31,798 bases of DNA from JAVVFH01 sp032250585 (GTDB taxonomy: Bacteria > Pseudomonadota > Gammaproteobacteria > Xanthomonadales > SZUA-36): the NCBI GenBank assembly GCA_032250585.1, contig JAVVFH010000011.1, positions 1 through 31,798 of the forward strand, in the 5' to 3' direction. A program made the position numbers and the translations under genes. Shown one piece after another: positions 16,712 through 23,620 of the stretch; the first letter of the stretch is position 1, and every line of letters starts with the position of its first letter. The notes beneath the pieces were generated by a model that was not told the origin of the DNA, made no database searches, and saw only the letters and a program-made list of their open reading frames with translations.

Positions 16712-17326
16712 ATGAAGGATTTTATTCCGGAGGATTTGCCGTTCTCACCGGCCTGCGAGCGCAACCGGGAGCCCATCGCCGAGGTACTCGAAAAGGAGTT
16801 TCCGGCCAGCGGCGACGTTCTTGAAATCGGCTCGGGCACCGGCCAGCATGCCGTTTACTTCTCGAACCGGCTGCCCGGCTTGCGGTGGCAGCCGTCGGAC
16901 CGCGCGGAGCACCTTCCCGGACTGGCGGCGCGCGTGGAGCGCGAAGGTGGAGCCAATGTCTTGCCGCCAATCGAACTAGATGTTTACGCCGCCTGGCCGG
17001 ACCGGCGTTACGCTGCAGCCTATTCCGCCAACACGGCGCACATCATGGCATGGGATGCTGTGCAGGCGATGTTCAAGGGGCTCGGTGATTGTCTGCATAC
17101 CGCCGGAGTTTTCTGTCTCTACGGACCATTCAATGAAAACGGAACCTATACTTCGCACAGCAATGGCGAGTTCGATCGGGGTTTGAAGGCCCGCGACCCG
17201 GCCATGGGAATCCGCGACCGGGAAGCGATTGAAGCCCTGGCTGCGCAGCATGCTTTGTCTCTGCGGGGCGCATTCCGGCTGCCTGCCAACAACCAGTTGC
17301 TGGTGTTTCTCAAAAGCGGAGCATGA
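16712..17326 (+). CDS. DUF938 family protein, class I methyltransferase-like
   Basis: The 204-aa protein matches the DUF938 family, which has a class I SAM-dependent methyltransferase fold but no proven substrate that I know of. The glycine-rich SAM loop is at residues 37-46 (LEIGSGTGQH), and the N-terminal FSPACERNREPI is a family hallmark. Further conserved segments are WQPSDR, SANTAHIM, YGPFNENGTYTSHSN and PANNQLLVFLK. The ATG at 16712 gives the usual family N-terminus; an upstream in-frame TTG at 16676 adds unconserved residues. The Shine-Dalgarno at 16712 is weak. The next gene, msrC, starts only 3 bp after its stop, so they form a two-gene unit. Confidence 0.93.
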   Translation: MKDFIPEDLPFSPACERNREPIAEVLEKEFPASGDVLEIGSGTGQHAVYFSNRLPGLRWQPSDRAEHLPGLAARVEREGGANVLPPIELDVYAAWPDRRYAAAYSANTAHIMAWDAVQAMFKGLGDCLHTAGVFCLYGPFNENGTYTSHSNGEFDRGLKARDPAMGIRDREAIEALAAQHALSLRGAFRLPANNQLLVFLKSGA

Positions 17327-17329
17327 ACC

Positions 17330-17794
17330 ATGTCTGAATTCGTACTCGACCCGGCAGCGGGTCTTCCCGATCAGGCCAAGGCGCTGTTGCAGGGGCAGCG
17401 CGACCGCGTGGCCAATGCCGCCAACCTCGCCGCATTGCTCTATCATGCCCTGGAGAACGTCAACTGGGTGGGATTTTATTTTCTGAAACAGGGCCAGCTT
17501 GTGGTCGGGCCTTTTCAGGGTAAGCCCGCCTGCGTCACGATTCCTCTTGGCAAGGGTGTCTGCGGAACGGCCGCAGCGACGCGCAGGGTGCAGCGCGTGG
17601 CCGACGTGCATGGCTTTGCCGGACACATCGCCTGCGATTCCGCTTCGCGTTCCGAGATCGTGTTGCCGCTTGTCAAAAACGGCGAACTGCTGGGCGTGCT
17701 GGATGTCGACAGCCCCGTCGAAGGCCGCTTCGATGAAGACGATGAACGCCTGCTGCTGGAGATCGCCCAGCTCTTCGTGGCGTCCATCGATTAG
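17330..17794 (+). CDS. msrC: Free methionine-(R)-sulfoxide reductase (GAF domain)
   Basis: This 154-aa enzyme reduces free L-methionine-R-sulfoxide, protecting the methionine pool from oxidation. It is a single GAF domain. The three family cysteines are all present, at 68 (KPACVTIP), 78 (GKGVCGTA) and 102 (GHIACDSAS). The 10- and 24-residue spacing is that of the E. coli and yeast enzymes. NWVGFYFL, the active-site tryptophan region, and VLDVDSPVEGRFDEDD complete the match. This separates it from signalling GAF proteins, which lack the cysteines. It is 3 bp downstream of the DUF938 gene and ends 6 bp from the convergent sixA-like gene. Confidence 0.95.
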   Translation: MSEFVLDPAAGLPDQAKALLQGQRDRVANAANLAALLYHALENVNWVGFYFLKQGQLVVGPFQGKPACVTIPLGKGVCGTAAATRRVQRVADVHGFAGHIACDSASRSEIVLPLVKNGELLGVLDVDSPVEGRFDEDDERLLLEIAQLFVASID

Positions 17795-17800
17795 GATTGC

Positions 17801-18304
17801 TCACTGCGGAAGTTTCTTGCCCCTGACCCGGTGATGCAAGATTCCGCGGCCCGCGTCTTCCGCCCAGTCGGAGGCAAACCCGGTCACCAGCAGCGTGCCG
17901 GTGGGCAGGCGGGCGGTCCTGGCCCGTTCTGACGGCGCCAGTATGGCGCCGGCGAGTTGCTCGAGACCCGGGTTGTGCCCGACGATCAGGACACGGTCGA
18001 CGCTTTCGAAAATCCCGTCCAGCAAACGCGAAAGGATTTCCGGCGATGCGCGGTAGAGTTGCGGGAGAAAGTGGCTGCAAGTCTCGAGTTCCGGGCGCAG
18101 GCGCAGCAGCGGGCTCAAGGTTTCGCGGGTGCGTTGTGATGGCGAGCAGAGAATCTCCGCAGGCGGGTCGTCGCAGTCGTGAATCCACTGCGCCACCTTT
18201 GCTGCATGGTCGCGTCCGACGTCGCTGAGTGGCCGGGTAAAATCTTCCACCGCCGGCGACCAGGGCTCCGCCTTGGCGTGCCGAAGAATCATCAATGTCT
18301 GCAT
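17801..18304 (-). CDS. sixA: SixA-type phosphohistidine phosphatase
   Basis: The 167-aa protein belongs to the histidine phosphatase superfamily. It starts MQTLMILRHAKAEPW with catalytic R8-H9, and a second conserved histidine occurs in VLIVGHNPGLEQLA. LCSPSQRTRETL provides the second phosphate-binding arginine region. Its short length and the RHAKA form of the RHG motif point to the SixA subgroup, which in E. coli removes phosphate from histidine residues of phosphotransfer proteins. The target here is unknown. It follows the dehydratase gene by 2 bp and converges on msrC. Confidence 0.88.
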   Translation of the reverse strand: MQTLMILRHAKAEPWSPAVEDFTRPLSDVGRDHAAKVAQWIHDCDDPPAEILCSPSQRTRETLSPLLRLRPELETCSHFLPQLYRASPEILSRLLDGIFESVDRVLIVGHNPGLEQLAGAILAPSERARTARLPTGTLLVTGFASDWAEDAGRGILHHRVRGKKLPQ

Positions 18305-18306
18305 GT

Positions 18307-19275
18307 TTATTTCCCCGCTGTCAATTCCAGCCAGTGTGCCGGGTGAATGTTGCCGCCACTGATGATCGCACCCGTGCGTTTTGACGAAAAGATTTCAGGA
18401 TATTTCTGCATCGCAGCGATGACCGTGGCCGCAGAAGGCTCGATCAGCATGCGGAGTTCGCGCCAGAAAAGCAGCATGGCCACGCGAATCTCGTTGTCAC
18501 TTACCGTGAGCACCTTCGTGACCTGCTCGCGAATCACACGGAAGTTTCGCTGGCCCACAATGGCCCTTAAACCATCGGCGATGGTGTCGGGTAACCAGGA
18601 ATCGACGATCTGGCCGCGCTCCAGGCTGGCGACCGTATCGGCGGCGCCTTCCGGTTCGACGCCGTAGACTGCTACGCCCCGGAATGCAGCTGCGATCGCC
18701 GTGCCACTGACCAGGCCGCCCCCGCCCAAAGGCGTGATGATCACTTCGAGCTGCGGATTGGTTTGAAGCAGTTCCAGCGCCGCGGTGCCTTGACCCGCTA
18801 TGATGTCGGCGTCGTCGTAAGGGTGAATGGGAATTCGCCCCTGATCCACGAGGCGTTCCAACGCCTGTTCCCGACCCTGTTGCGTCGCTTCGCAGTGGTA
18901 TACGATGCCGCCGCAACGCCGGACCGCTTCGATCTTGAGCGGCGAAGCGTCGTCCGGCATGACCACGTGGGCGGTTCGACCGTCGAGCGCCGCCGCCAGC
19001 GCCAGGGCCGCACCGTGGTTGCCCGACGAATGGGTGGCCACGTCACCGGCGAGGCCGCGTTCGCGTAAACAGGCAATGGCGTTGCTGGCGCCGCGGAACT
19101 TGAACGCGCCGGTTCGCTGCAGATTTTCGCATTTGCACGACAGTGTGCAGCCCACGGCCTCCGTCAGGCCGGGGTCCTCAAGCACTGGCGTTTGCCTGAT
19201 CCGCTTTCGGATTCTGGCGTGGGCCCGCCGAAGGTCGTCGAGTTGAGGAATTTCGGAATCGGTTTCGAGTCTCAT
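18307..19275 (-). CDS. PLP-dependent threonine/serine dehydratase-like enzyme
   Basis: This 322-aa fold-type II PLP enzyme probably deaminates threonine or serine to a 2-oxo acid. K59 in AFKFRGASNA is the Schiff-base lysine; SSGNHGAALALAAA and LGGGGLVSGTAIA bind the cofactor. The length lacks the C-terminal ACT-like regulatory domain of biosynthetic IlvA. It is therefore closer to catabolic threonine ammonia-lyase (TdcB) or serine racemase. SSGNHG with alanines after it fits both, so I give no gene name. It is first of a two-gene minus-strand unit with sixA and faces away from pepN. Confidence 0.88.
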   Translation of the reverse strand: MRLETDSEIPQLDDLRRAHARIRKRIRQTPVLEDPGLTEAVGCTLSCKCENLQRTGAFKFRGASNAIACLRERGLAGDVATHSSGNHGAALALAAALDGRTAHVVMPDDASPLKIEAVRRCGGIVYHCEATQQGREQALERLVDQGRIPIHPYDDADIIAGQGTAALELLQTNPQLEVIITPLGGGGLVSGTAIAAAFRGVAVYGVEPEGAADTVASLERGQIVDSWLPDTIADGLRAIVGQRNFRVIREQVTKVLTVSDNEIRVAMLLFWRELRMLIEPSAATVIAAMQKYPEIFSSKRTGAIISGGNIHPAHWLELTAGK

Positions 19276-19303
19276 TTCTGACGATGTCCGGGATGGGTTG
19301 ACC

Positions 19304-19309
19304 TATAAT
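19304..19309 (+). promoter_or_regulatory. Consensus -10 box in the pepN upstream gap
   Basis: A perfect TATAAT lies at 19304-19309, 68 bp upstream of pepN. I find no clear -35 at 16-18 bp; the nearby TTGACC abuts the box and cannot serve. The opposite strand also reads an AT-rich box here for the divergent dehydratase gene. Confidence 0.4.
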
Positions 19310-19377
19310 ACCGGTCTATTCGAACATTCCTTCAACCCAGGAGCAGGTGTCACACACTGCCAAATCAAGGATCGACC

Positions 19378-22038
19378 ATGAAAGAAGGCACAACGGCGCA
19401 CGCCGTTTACCGGAAGGATTATACGCCCTATCCCTGGAAGCTCGAACAGGTCCGCCTGCGTTTCGAAATTGCCGAGGAGTGCACTCGCGTCCACTCCTGT
19501 CTCGAACTGCAACTCGTCAACCCGGAGGCATCCGCCGCCGACATCGAACTGGACGGTGAGGACATGGAACTGGTCTCGATTCGTCTGGACGACCGCCCCC
19601 TGAACGTGGCCGACTACAGCATCGGCCGTAAGAAGCTGACGGTGCACAACGCGCCCGCCTGCTGCCGGCTCGAACTGGAAGTACTGATCAAGCCCGTTGC
19701 CAACACGGCACTGGAGGGTCTCTACCCGTCCGGGCATTTTTTGCTGACGCAGTGTGAGGCGCAGGGTTTCCGCAAGATCACCTACTTCCCCGACCGGCCC
19801 GATGTCATGACGAAATTCGACGTGACCCTCGAGGCGGACCGGGGACAGTACCCGGTGCTGCTGTGCAACGGCAACGCCGTCGATGCCGGCGATGGGGAAG
19901 TCGGGCGGCACTGGGTGCGTTGGAACGACCCTTTCGCCAAGCCGTCATACCTGTTCGCACTGGTCGCGGGGGACCTGGAGTGTGTCGAGGATCACTACAG
20001 CACGCGCAGCGGGCGCGAAGTCACGCTGCGAATCTACGTTGAGACGGAAAACCTGGACCGCTGTGATCACGCGATGGAGTCGCTGATCCACGCAATGCGC
20101 TGGGACGAAGAGCGCTTCGGGTTGGAGTACGACCTGGACATCTATCACATCGTCGCCACCAACGATTTCAACATGGGCGCGATGGAAAACAAATCGCTGA
20201 ACATCTTCAACTCGAAATACGTGCTGGCGCGCCCGGATACGGCCACGGACCTTGATTACCAGGGCATCGAAGGGGTGATCGGCCACGAATATTTCCACAA
20301 CTGGACCGGCAACCGGGTAACCTGCCGCGACTGGTTTCAGCTGACCCTCAAAGAGGGCTTGACGGTTTTTCGCGACCAGGAGTTTTCCTCCGACATGCAT
20401 TCCCGCGCGGTCAAGCGGATTCGCGACGTCAGGGACTTGCGCAGTCGCCAGTTCCCCGAGGACTGCGGGCCGATGTCGCATCCGATCCGTCCCGAAAAAT
20501 ATATGGAAATAAATAATTTTTACACGATGACTGTCTATCAGAAAGGCGCCGAGGTCATCCGCATGTATCACACGCTGCTCGGCGAGGAAGGTTTCCAGAA
20601 GGGGATGCGGCTTTATTTCGAGCGTCATGACGGCAAGGCCGTGACCTGCGACGATTTTCTGGCCGCGATGGCTGACGCCAACGGCGCGGATCTGGAGAAT
20701 TTCGGGCGCTGGTACCGCCAGTCCGGCACGCCCGAGGTCCGGGCGCGCGGCGACTTCGATCCGGAACGCAACACCTACACGCTACATCTTTCCCAGCACA
20801 CGCCGCCCACGCAGGACCAGGCCGAAAAACAGGCGATGGTCATCCCTGTCGCTGTCGGCCTGCTGTCATCAGCCGGCCAGGAACTGCCTTTGCGGCTGGA
20901 GGGGCAGCAAGACGTTTCGCCGGATGCGGGTTTGCTGTTGCTGGAAGAGTGCGAGCAAAGATTTGTCTTCGCGGACATCCCTGAAGAACCCGTGCCTTCG
21001 CTGCTGCGCAATTTTTCGGCGCCGGTCAAGTTCGAGTTCGCCTGGTCGACTGCTGACCTGGCTCTGCTGATGGCGCATGACAGCGACTCTTTCATGCGCT
21101 GGGAAGCGGCGCAATTACTGGCGCAGCGCCAGATTCTGGCCAATTGCGAGCGCTATGCCGCCGGGTCGACGATGCGGCTGGAGCCGGCACTGGTGGAGGC
21201 CTTCAGCCAGCTGCTGGCCGATACTGGCTCCGACCCGGCTTTGCTCGCCGAGGCCATGACTTTGCCGGGCGAGGAATACCTCGGCGGCCAACTGGAGATC
21301 ATCGACGTCGACGCCGTTCACGCGGCCCGCAAATTTGTCAAATCGGAACTCGCGAACCGCCTGGCCGACGCCTTCCGGGCATGTTATGACGCGCTGGACG
21401 GCAACCAGCCCCATGCCAAGTCGCCGCGCTCAATGGCCCGCAGAAGTCTCAAGAACACCTGTCTTTCCTACCTGCTCGAAACCCCCGCCGGGCACCGCCT
21501 GGCCGAGGCTCAGCTCGACGTCAGTGACAACATGACCGATACGCTGGCGGCCCTCAAAGGCCTTGCCTGGTCGGGTGCGCCGGCGGCGAAAAGGGCGTTG
21601 GAGGCCTTTGAGCAGCAGTGGCAGGACGATGCGCTGGTCATGGACAAATGGTTTTCCATACAGGCTTCGGTGCCCGGCGCGCCAACGGTCGAGCGCGTCC
21701 GAGAATTGCTGGGCCACCCCCGTTTCAGTATCACGAATCCGAACAAGGTCCGTTCGCTGATCGGCGTGTTTTCGATGCTCAACCCGACCGGTTTTCACGC
21801 CGCCGACGGTTCCGGCTATCGCCTGCACGCGGACCAGGTGCTCATCCTCAACGGGCTCAACCCGCAAATAGCCGCCCGAATGGCCGGCGCCTTCAACCAG
21901 TGGCGGCGCTACGACGATAGCCGGCGCGCGATGATGAAAACTGAATTGAACCGCATTGTGGCTGCCGACGGGCTGTCACCGGACGTTGGCGAAATTGTTC
22001 GGAGTGCGCTCGCCATGGAAGAGGCTTCCCCGTCGTGA
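19378..22038 (+). CDS. pepN: Aminopeptidase N
   Basis: PepN is an M1 zinc aminopeptidase that removes N-terminal residues from peptides in the cytosol. The 886-aa length is that of the proteobacterial enzyme. The exopeptidase motif GAMEN lies at residues 267-271. The zinc site HEYFHNW has H303, E304 and H307, and E326 is the third ligand at the proper 18-residue spacing. The N-terminal beta domain contains LEGLYPSGHFLLTQCEAQGF and FRKITYFPDRPDVMTKF-type segments, and the large C-terminal helical DUF3458 domain is complete. No signal peptide is present. The ATG at 19378 gives a full N-terminus. It reads away from the dehydratase gene. Confidence 0.98.
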   Translation: MKEGTTAHAVYRKDYTPYPWKLEQVRLRFEIAEECTRVHSCLELQLVNPEASAADIELDGEDMELVSIRLDDRPLNVADYSIGRKKLTVHNAPACCRLELEVLIKPVANTALEGLYPSGHFLLTQCEAQGFRKITYFPDRPDVMTKFDVTLEADRGQYPVLLCNGNAVDAGDGEVGRHWVRWNDPFAKPSYLFALVAGDLECVEDHYSTRSGREVTLRIYVETENLDRCDHAMESLIHAMRWDEERFGLEYDLDIYHIVATNDFNMGAMENKSLNIFNSKYVLARPDTATDLDYQGIEGVIGHEYFHNWTGNRVTCRDWFQLTLKEGLTVFRDQEFSSDMHSRAVKRIRDVRDLRSRQFPEDCGPMSHPIRPEKYMEINNFYTMTVYQKGAEVIRMYHTLLGEEGFQKGMRLYFERHDGKAVTCDDFLAAMADANGADLENFGRWYRQSGTPEVRARGDFDPERNTYTLHLSQHTPPTQDQAEKQAMVIPVAVGLLSSAGQELPLRLEGQQDVSPDAGLLLLEECEQRFVFADIPEEPVPSLLRNFSAPVKFEFAWSTADLALLMAHDSDSFMRWEAAQLLAQRQILANCERYAAGSTMRLEPALVEAFSQLLADTGSDPALLAEAMTLPGEEYLGGQLEIIDVDAVHAARKFVKSELANRLADAFRACYDALDGNQPHAKSPRSMARRSLKNTCLSYLLETPAGHRLAEAQLDVSDNMTDTLAALKGLAWSGAPAAKRALEAFEQQWQDDALVMDKWFSIQASVPGAPTVERVRELLGHPRFSITNPNKVRSLIGVFSMLNPTGFHAADGSGYRLHADQVLILNGLNPQIAARMAGAFNQWRRYDDSRRAMMKTELNRIVAADGLSPDVGEIVRSALAMEEASPS

Positions 22039-22078
22039 GGAGATCCTGCTGAGAGGTGCCAGTGCCAGGCAAGGTGCC

Positions 22079-22492
22079 GTGGCCTGGAATCCGGCTGCGT
22101 GGATGGTCGTCGTCGCGCTAAGCGCGACAGTGGCCTGCGGCGAGTTGCGCAAAGAACCCGAAGAACTGTCGTCAGAGATCGTCGCGGTCCAGGGCGTGGT
22201 AATCAGGAATCAACTGCCTTACCAGGTAAGCGGTGTACAGATCCTGGCGACAAGAACAGGCCGTTTTGTCGGCTGTGGCCTGATCATGTCGGGCACGTTT
22301 TGCCGGATGGCTTTCGACGCACAGGCGCTTTACGGCAGCGACATCATCGTCAGTTGGGAAGAGCACGGGAAGCCCCACAGCAGCGGCGAAGTCCAGATTG
22401 AACAGCCGGCGAATCTGGTGCCCGACAAAGCCGCGTGGGTCGAGGTGCTGATCTTCGCACCCGGTCAAGTGGGGGCGCGCCTGATTCAATAG
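22079..22492 (+). CDS. Small putative outer-membrane lipoprotein, unknown function
   Basis: The 137-aa product has a short signal sequence (MVVVALSATVAC) with a lipobox and Cys20 as the probable lipidated residue. Gly at the next position suggests sorting to the outer membrane. The mature part has no motif I recognise; three further cysteines (besides the lipidated one, two occur close together in GCGL and GTFCRM) might form a disulfide. The reading frame runs back into pepN, so the start is uncertain. The GTG at 22079 with AAGG nearby gives a plausible n-region, and the ATG at 22103 would leave almost none. It begins 40 bp after the pepN stop and is probably co-transcribed. Confidence 0.7.
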   Translation: MAWNPAAWMVVVALSATVACGELRKEPEELSSEIVAVQGVVIRNQLPYQVSGVQILATRTGRFVGCGLIMSGTFCRMAFDAQALYGSDIIVSWEEHGKPHSSGEVQIEQPANLVPDKAAWVEVLIFAPGQVGARLIQ

Positions 22493-22506
22493 GAAATGGA
22501 CGTCCT

Positions 22507-22524
22507 GGCCCGTCTGGGCGGGCC
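22507..22524. terminator. Possible weak terminator between convergent genes
   Basis: GGCCCG (22507-22512) and CGGGCC (22519-22524) pair around TCTGGG, in the 37-bp gap between the converging small lipoprotein and the 69-aa gene. No T-tract follows on either strand. Confidence 0.35.
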
Positions 22525-22529
22525 GTGCA

Positions 22530-22739
22530 TTACTGGCTGTCCAGCGCCTTGATCAGCAGACTGCGGTGCAGGTCGGCTTCGTGCCGGGTCGGAAACTTGG
22601 GGACGAGCAGCAGATCACCACCGAAACGGATGTTGAATTGCCAGCCTTCGCCGTCCTTGGCATCGAACACACGTGTCAGGAAGACGACTTTGTCCAGCAC
22701 GATCGCATAACCCTGGATTTCAAATATTTTGCCCTGCAT
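22530..22739 (-). CDS. Small conserved-looking protein (69 aa), unknown function
   Basis: This 69-aa protein has no signal or membrane segment. It starts MQGKIFEIQGYAIVLDKVVF, and the pattern of alternating hydrophobic residues, FEIQGYAIVLDKVVFLTRVF then WQFNIRFGGDLLLV, suggests a small beta-rich domain. A helix follows (TRHEADLHRSLLIKALDSQ). I do not recognise a function. It resembles a cytosolic binding protein more than a random frame: codon use is like its neighbours and the frame is free of low complexity. It is alone on the minus strand, diverging from the tyrosine-rich lipoprotein gene. Confidence 0.75.
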   Translation of the reverse strand: MQGKIFEIQGYAIVLDKVVFLTRVFDAKDGEGWQFNIRFGGDLLLVPKFPTRHEADLHRSLLIKALDSQ

Positions 22740-22845
22740 GGCTGAGTCCTGTTTCGAATCAAGCGGTCGTTATTCTAGCGACTTTTGGGTGTGCTCGTTC
22801 AGATTCAGGTGTGATTCATCGCCGGCGTGTTAAGCTGTAAACGAA

Positions 22846-23553
22846 ATGAAAATACTGATCGCCCTGTTGACGGTTTGCGCTCTTTGCGCCTGTGCGACCC
22901 GGGATTACACGACCGGTTACGGCCCGTATTATGATCGTTCCTACGCCCGTTACCCGGCTCATTCCGTTCATTCAATAATTGGCTGCCCCTGGTGGTCCGC
23001 CGCCTATTTTGCAGGCGGCGGTTGCTTACATGGACTATGGGGCAGCAGGTATTCCTATGGGGGTTTTTCGTACTACGATCGGTTCTTCTATCCGAATTAT
23101 TTCTCTGCCTGGTATGCGCCCCATTACGCCTATCCTGGCTACCGCGCGGGTCCCTGGTACGGTAACTACAGCGCTTACAGGCGTTATCCACAAGTGATTT
23201 CCGCCCCGTACCGTGGCGACTCGCGCGCCAGAGAACAGGGCTTGATCGAATGGCACTCTCCGGGCTACCCGGCGCCTGCATCGGTCAGTGAGGCCTATCG
23301 GAGCATGTCCCGGGCCGTTTCGCCGCGAAGTGGCGGGGTCAATCGTCCCGCGCGGTCGCCTTCGCGCGCGGTGATCGGTTCGCGCCGGGATCAGCCGGCG
23401 TCTCGTATCGCACCGGCTCGACATTCGAGGCCGATGCCGGCTGCGCCCATCAAGCGGCCCGCTACGCGAACGCTTTCCCCGTCCAAACCCAGCCCCAGGC
23501 ACGACCGACCGCGGGGCACCGAATACCCGCGCAAGTCCAGCCAAAGGCGCTGA
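22846..23553 (+). CDS. Tyrosine-rich putative lipoprotein, unknown function
   Basis: The 235-aa precursor starts MKILIALLTVCALCACATRD, with a lipobox LCAC and Cys16 as lipidation site; Ala at +2 suggests the outer membrane. The first half is very rich in Tyr, Gly and Pro (YGPYYDRSYARYPAHS, GYRAGPWYGNYSAYRRYP). The second half is Arg-, Ser- and Pro-rich and looks disordered (RPARSPSRAV). Two cysteines sit in IIGCPWW and GGCLHG. I find no catalytic motif. Comparable aromatic-rich lipoproteins are often surface or envelope components, but this is inference. There is no clear Shine-Dalgarno before the ATG. It ends 67 bp before mnmG. Confidence 0.75.
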   Translation: MKILIALLTVCALCACATRDYTTGYGPYYDRSYARYPAHSVHSIIGCPWWSAAYFAGGGCLHGLWGSRYSYGGFSYYDRFFYPNYFSAWYAPHYAYPGYRAGPWYGNYSAYRRYPQVISAPYRGDSRAREQGLIEWHSPGYPAPASVSEAYRSMSRAVSPRSGGVNRPARSPSRAVIGSRRDQPASRIAPARHSRPMPAAPIKRPATRTLSPSKPSPRHDRPRGTEYPRKSSQRR

Positions 23554-23592
23554 ACCCGCCGTCACAATCCTGTCCGCGTTGTCGGATTTCAG

Positions 23593-23598
23593 TACAAT
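23593..23598 (+). promoter_or_regulatory. Candidate -10 box for mnmG
   Basis: TACAAT (5/6 to consensus) at 23593-23598 would start transcription near 23605, leaving a 16-nt leader with AAGG (23611-23614) before the ATG at 23621. The -35 region is weak. The position speaks against the longer frame starting at 23579. Confidence 0.4.
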
Positions 23599-23620
23599 AA
23601 CCGGTTACTCAAGGCTTTGG

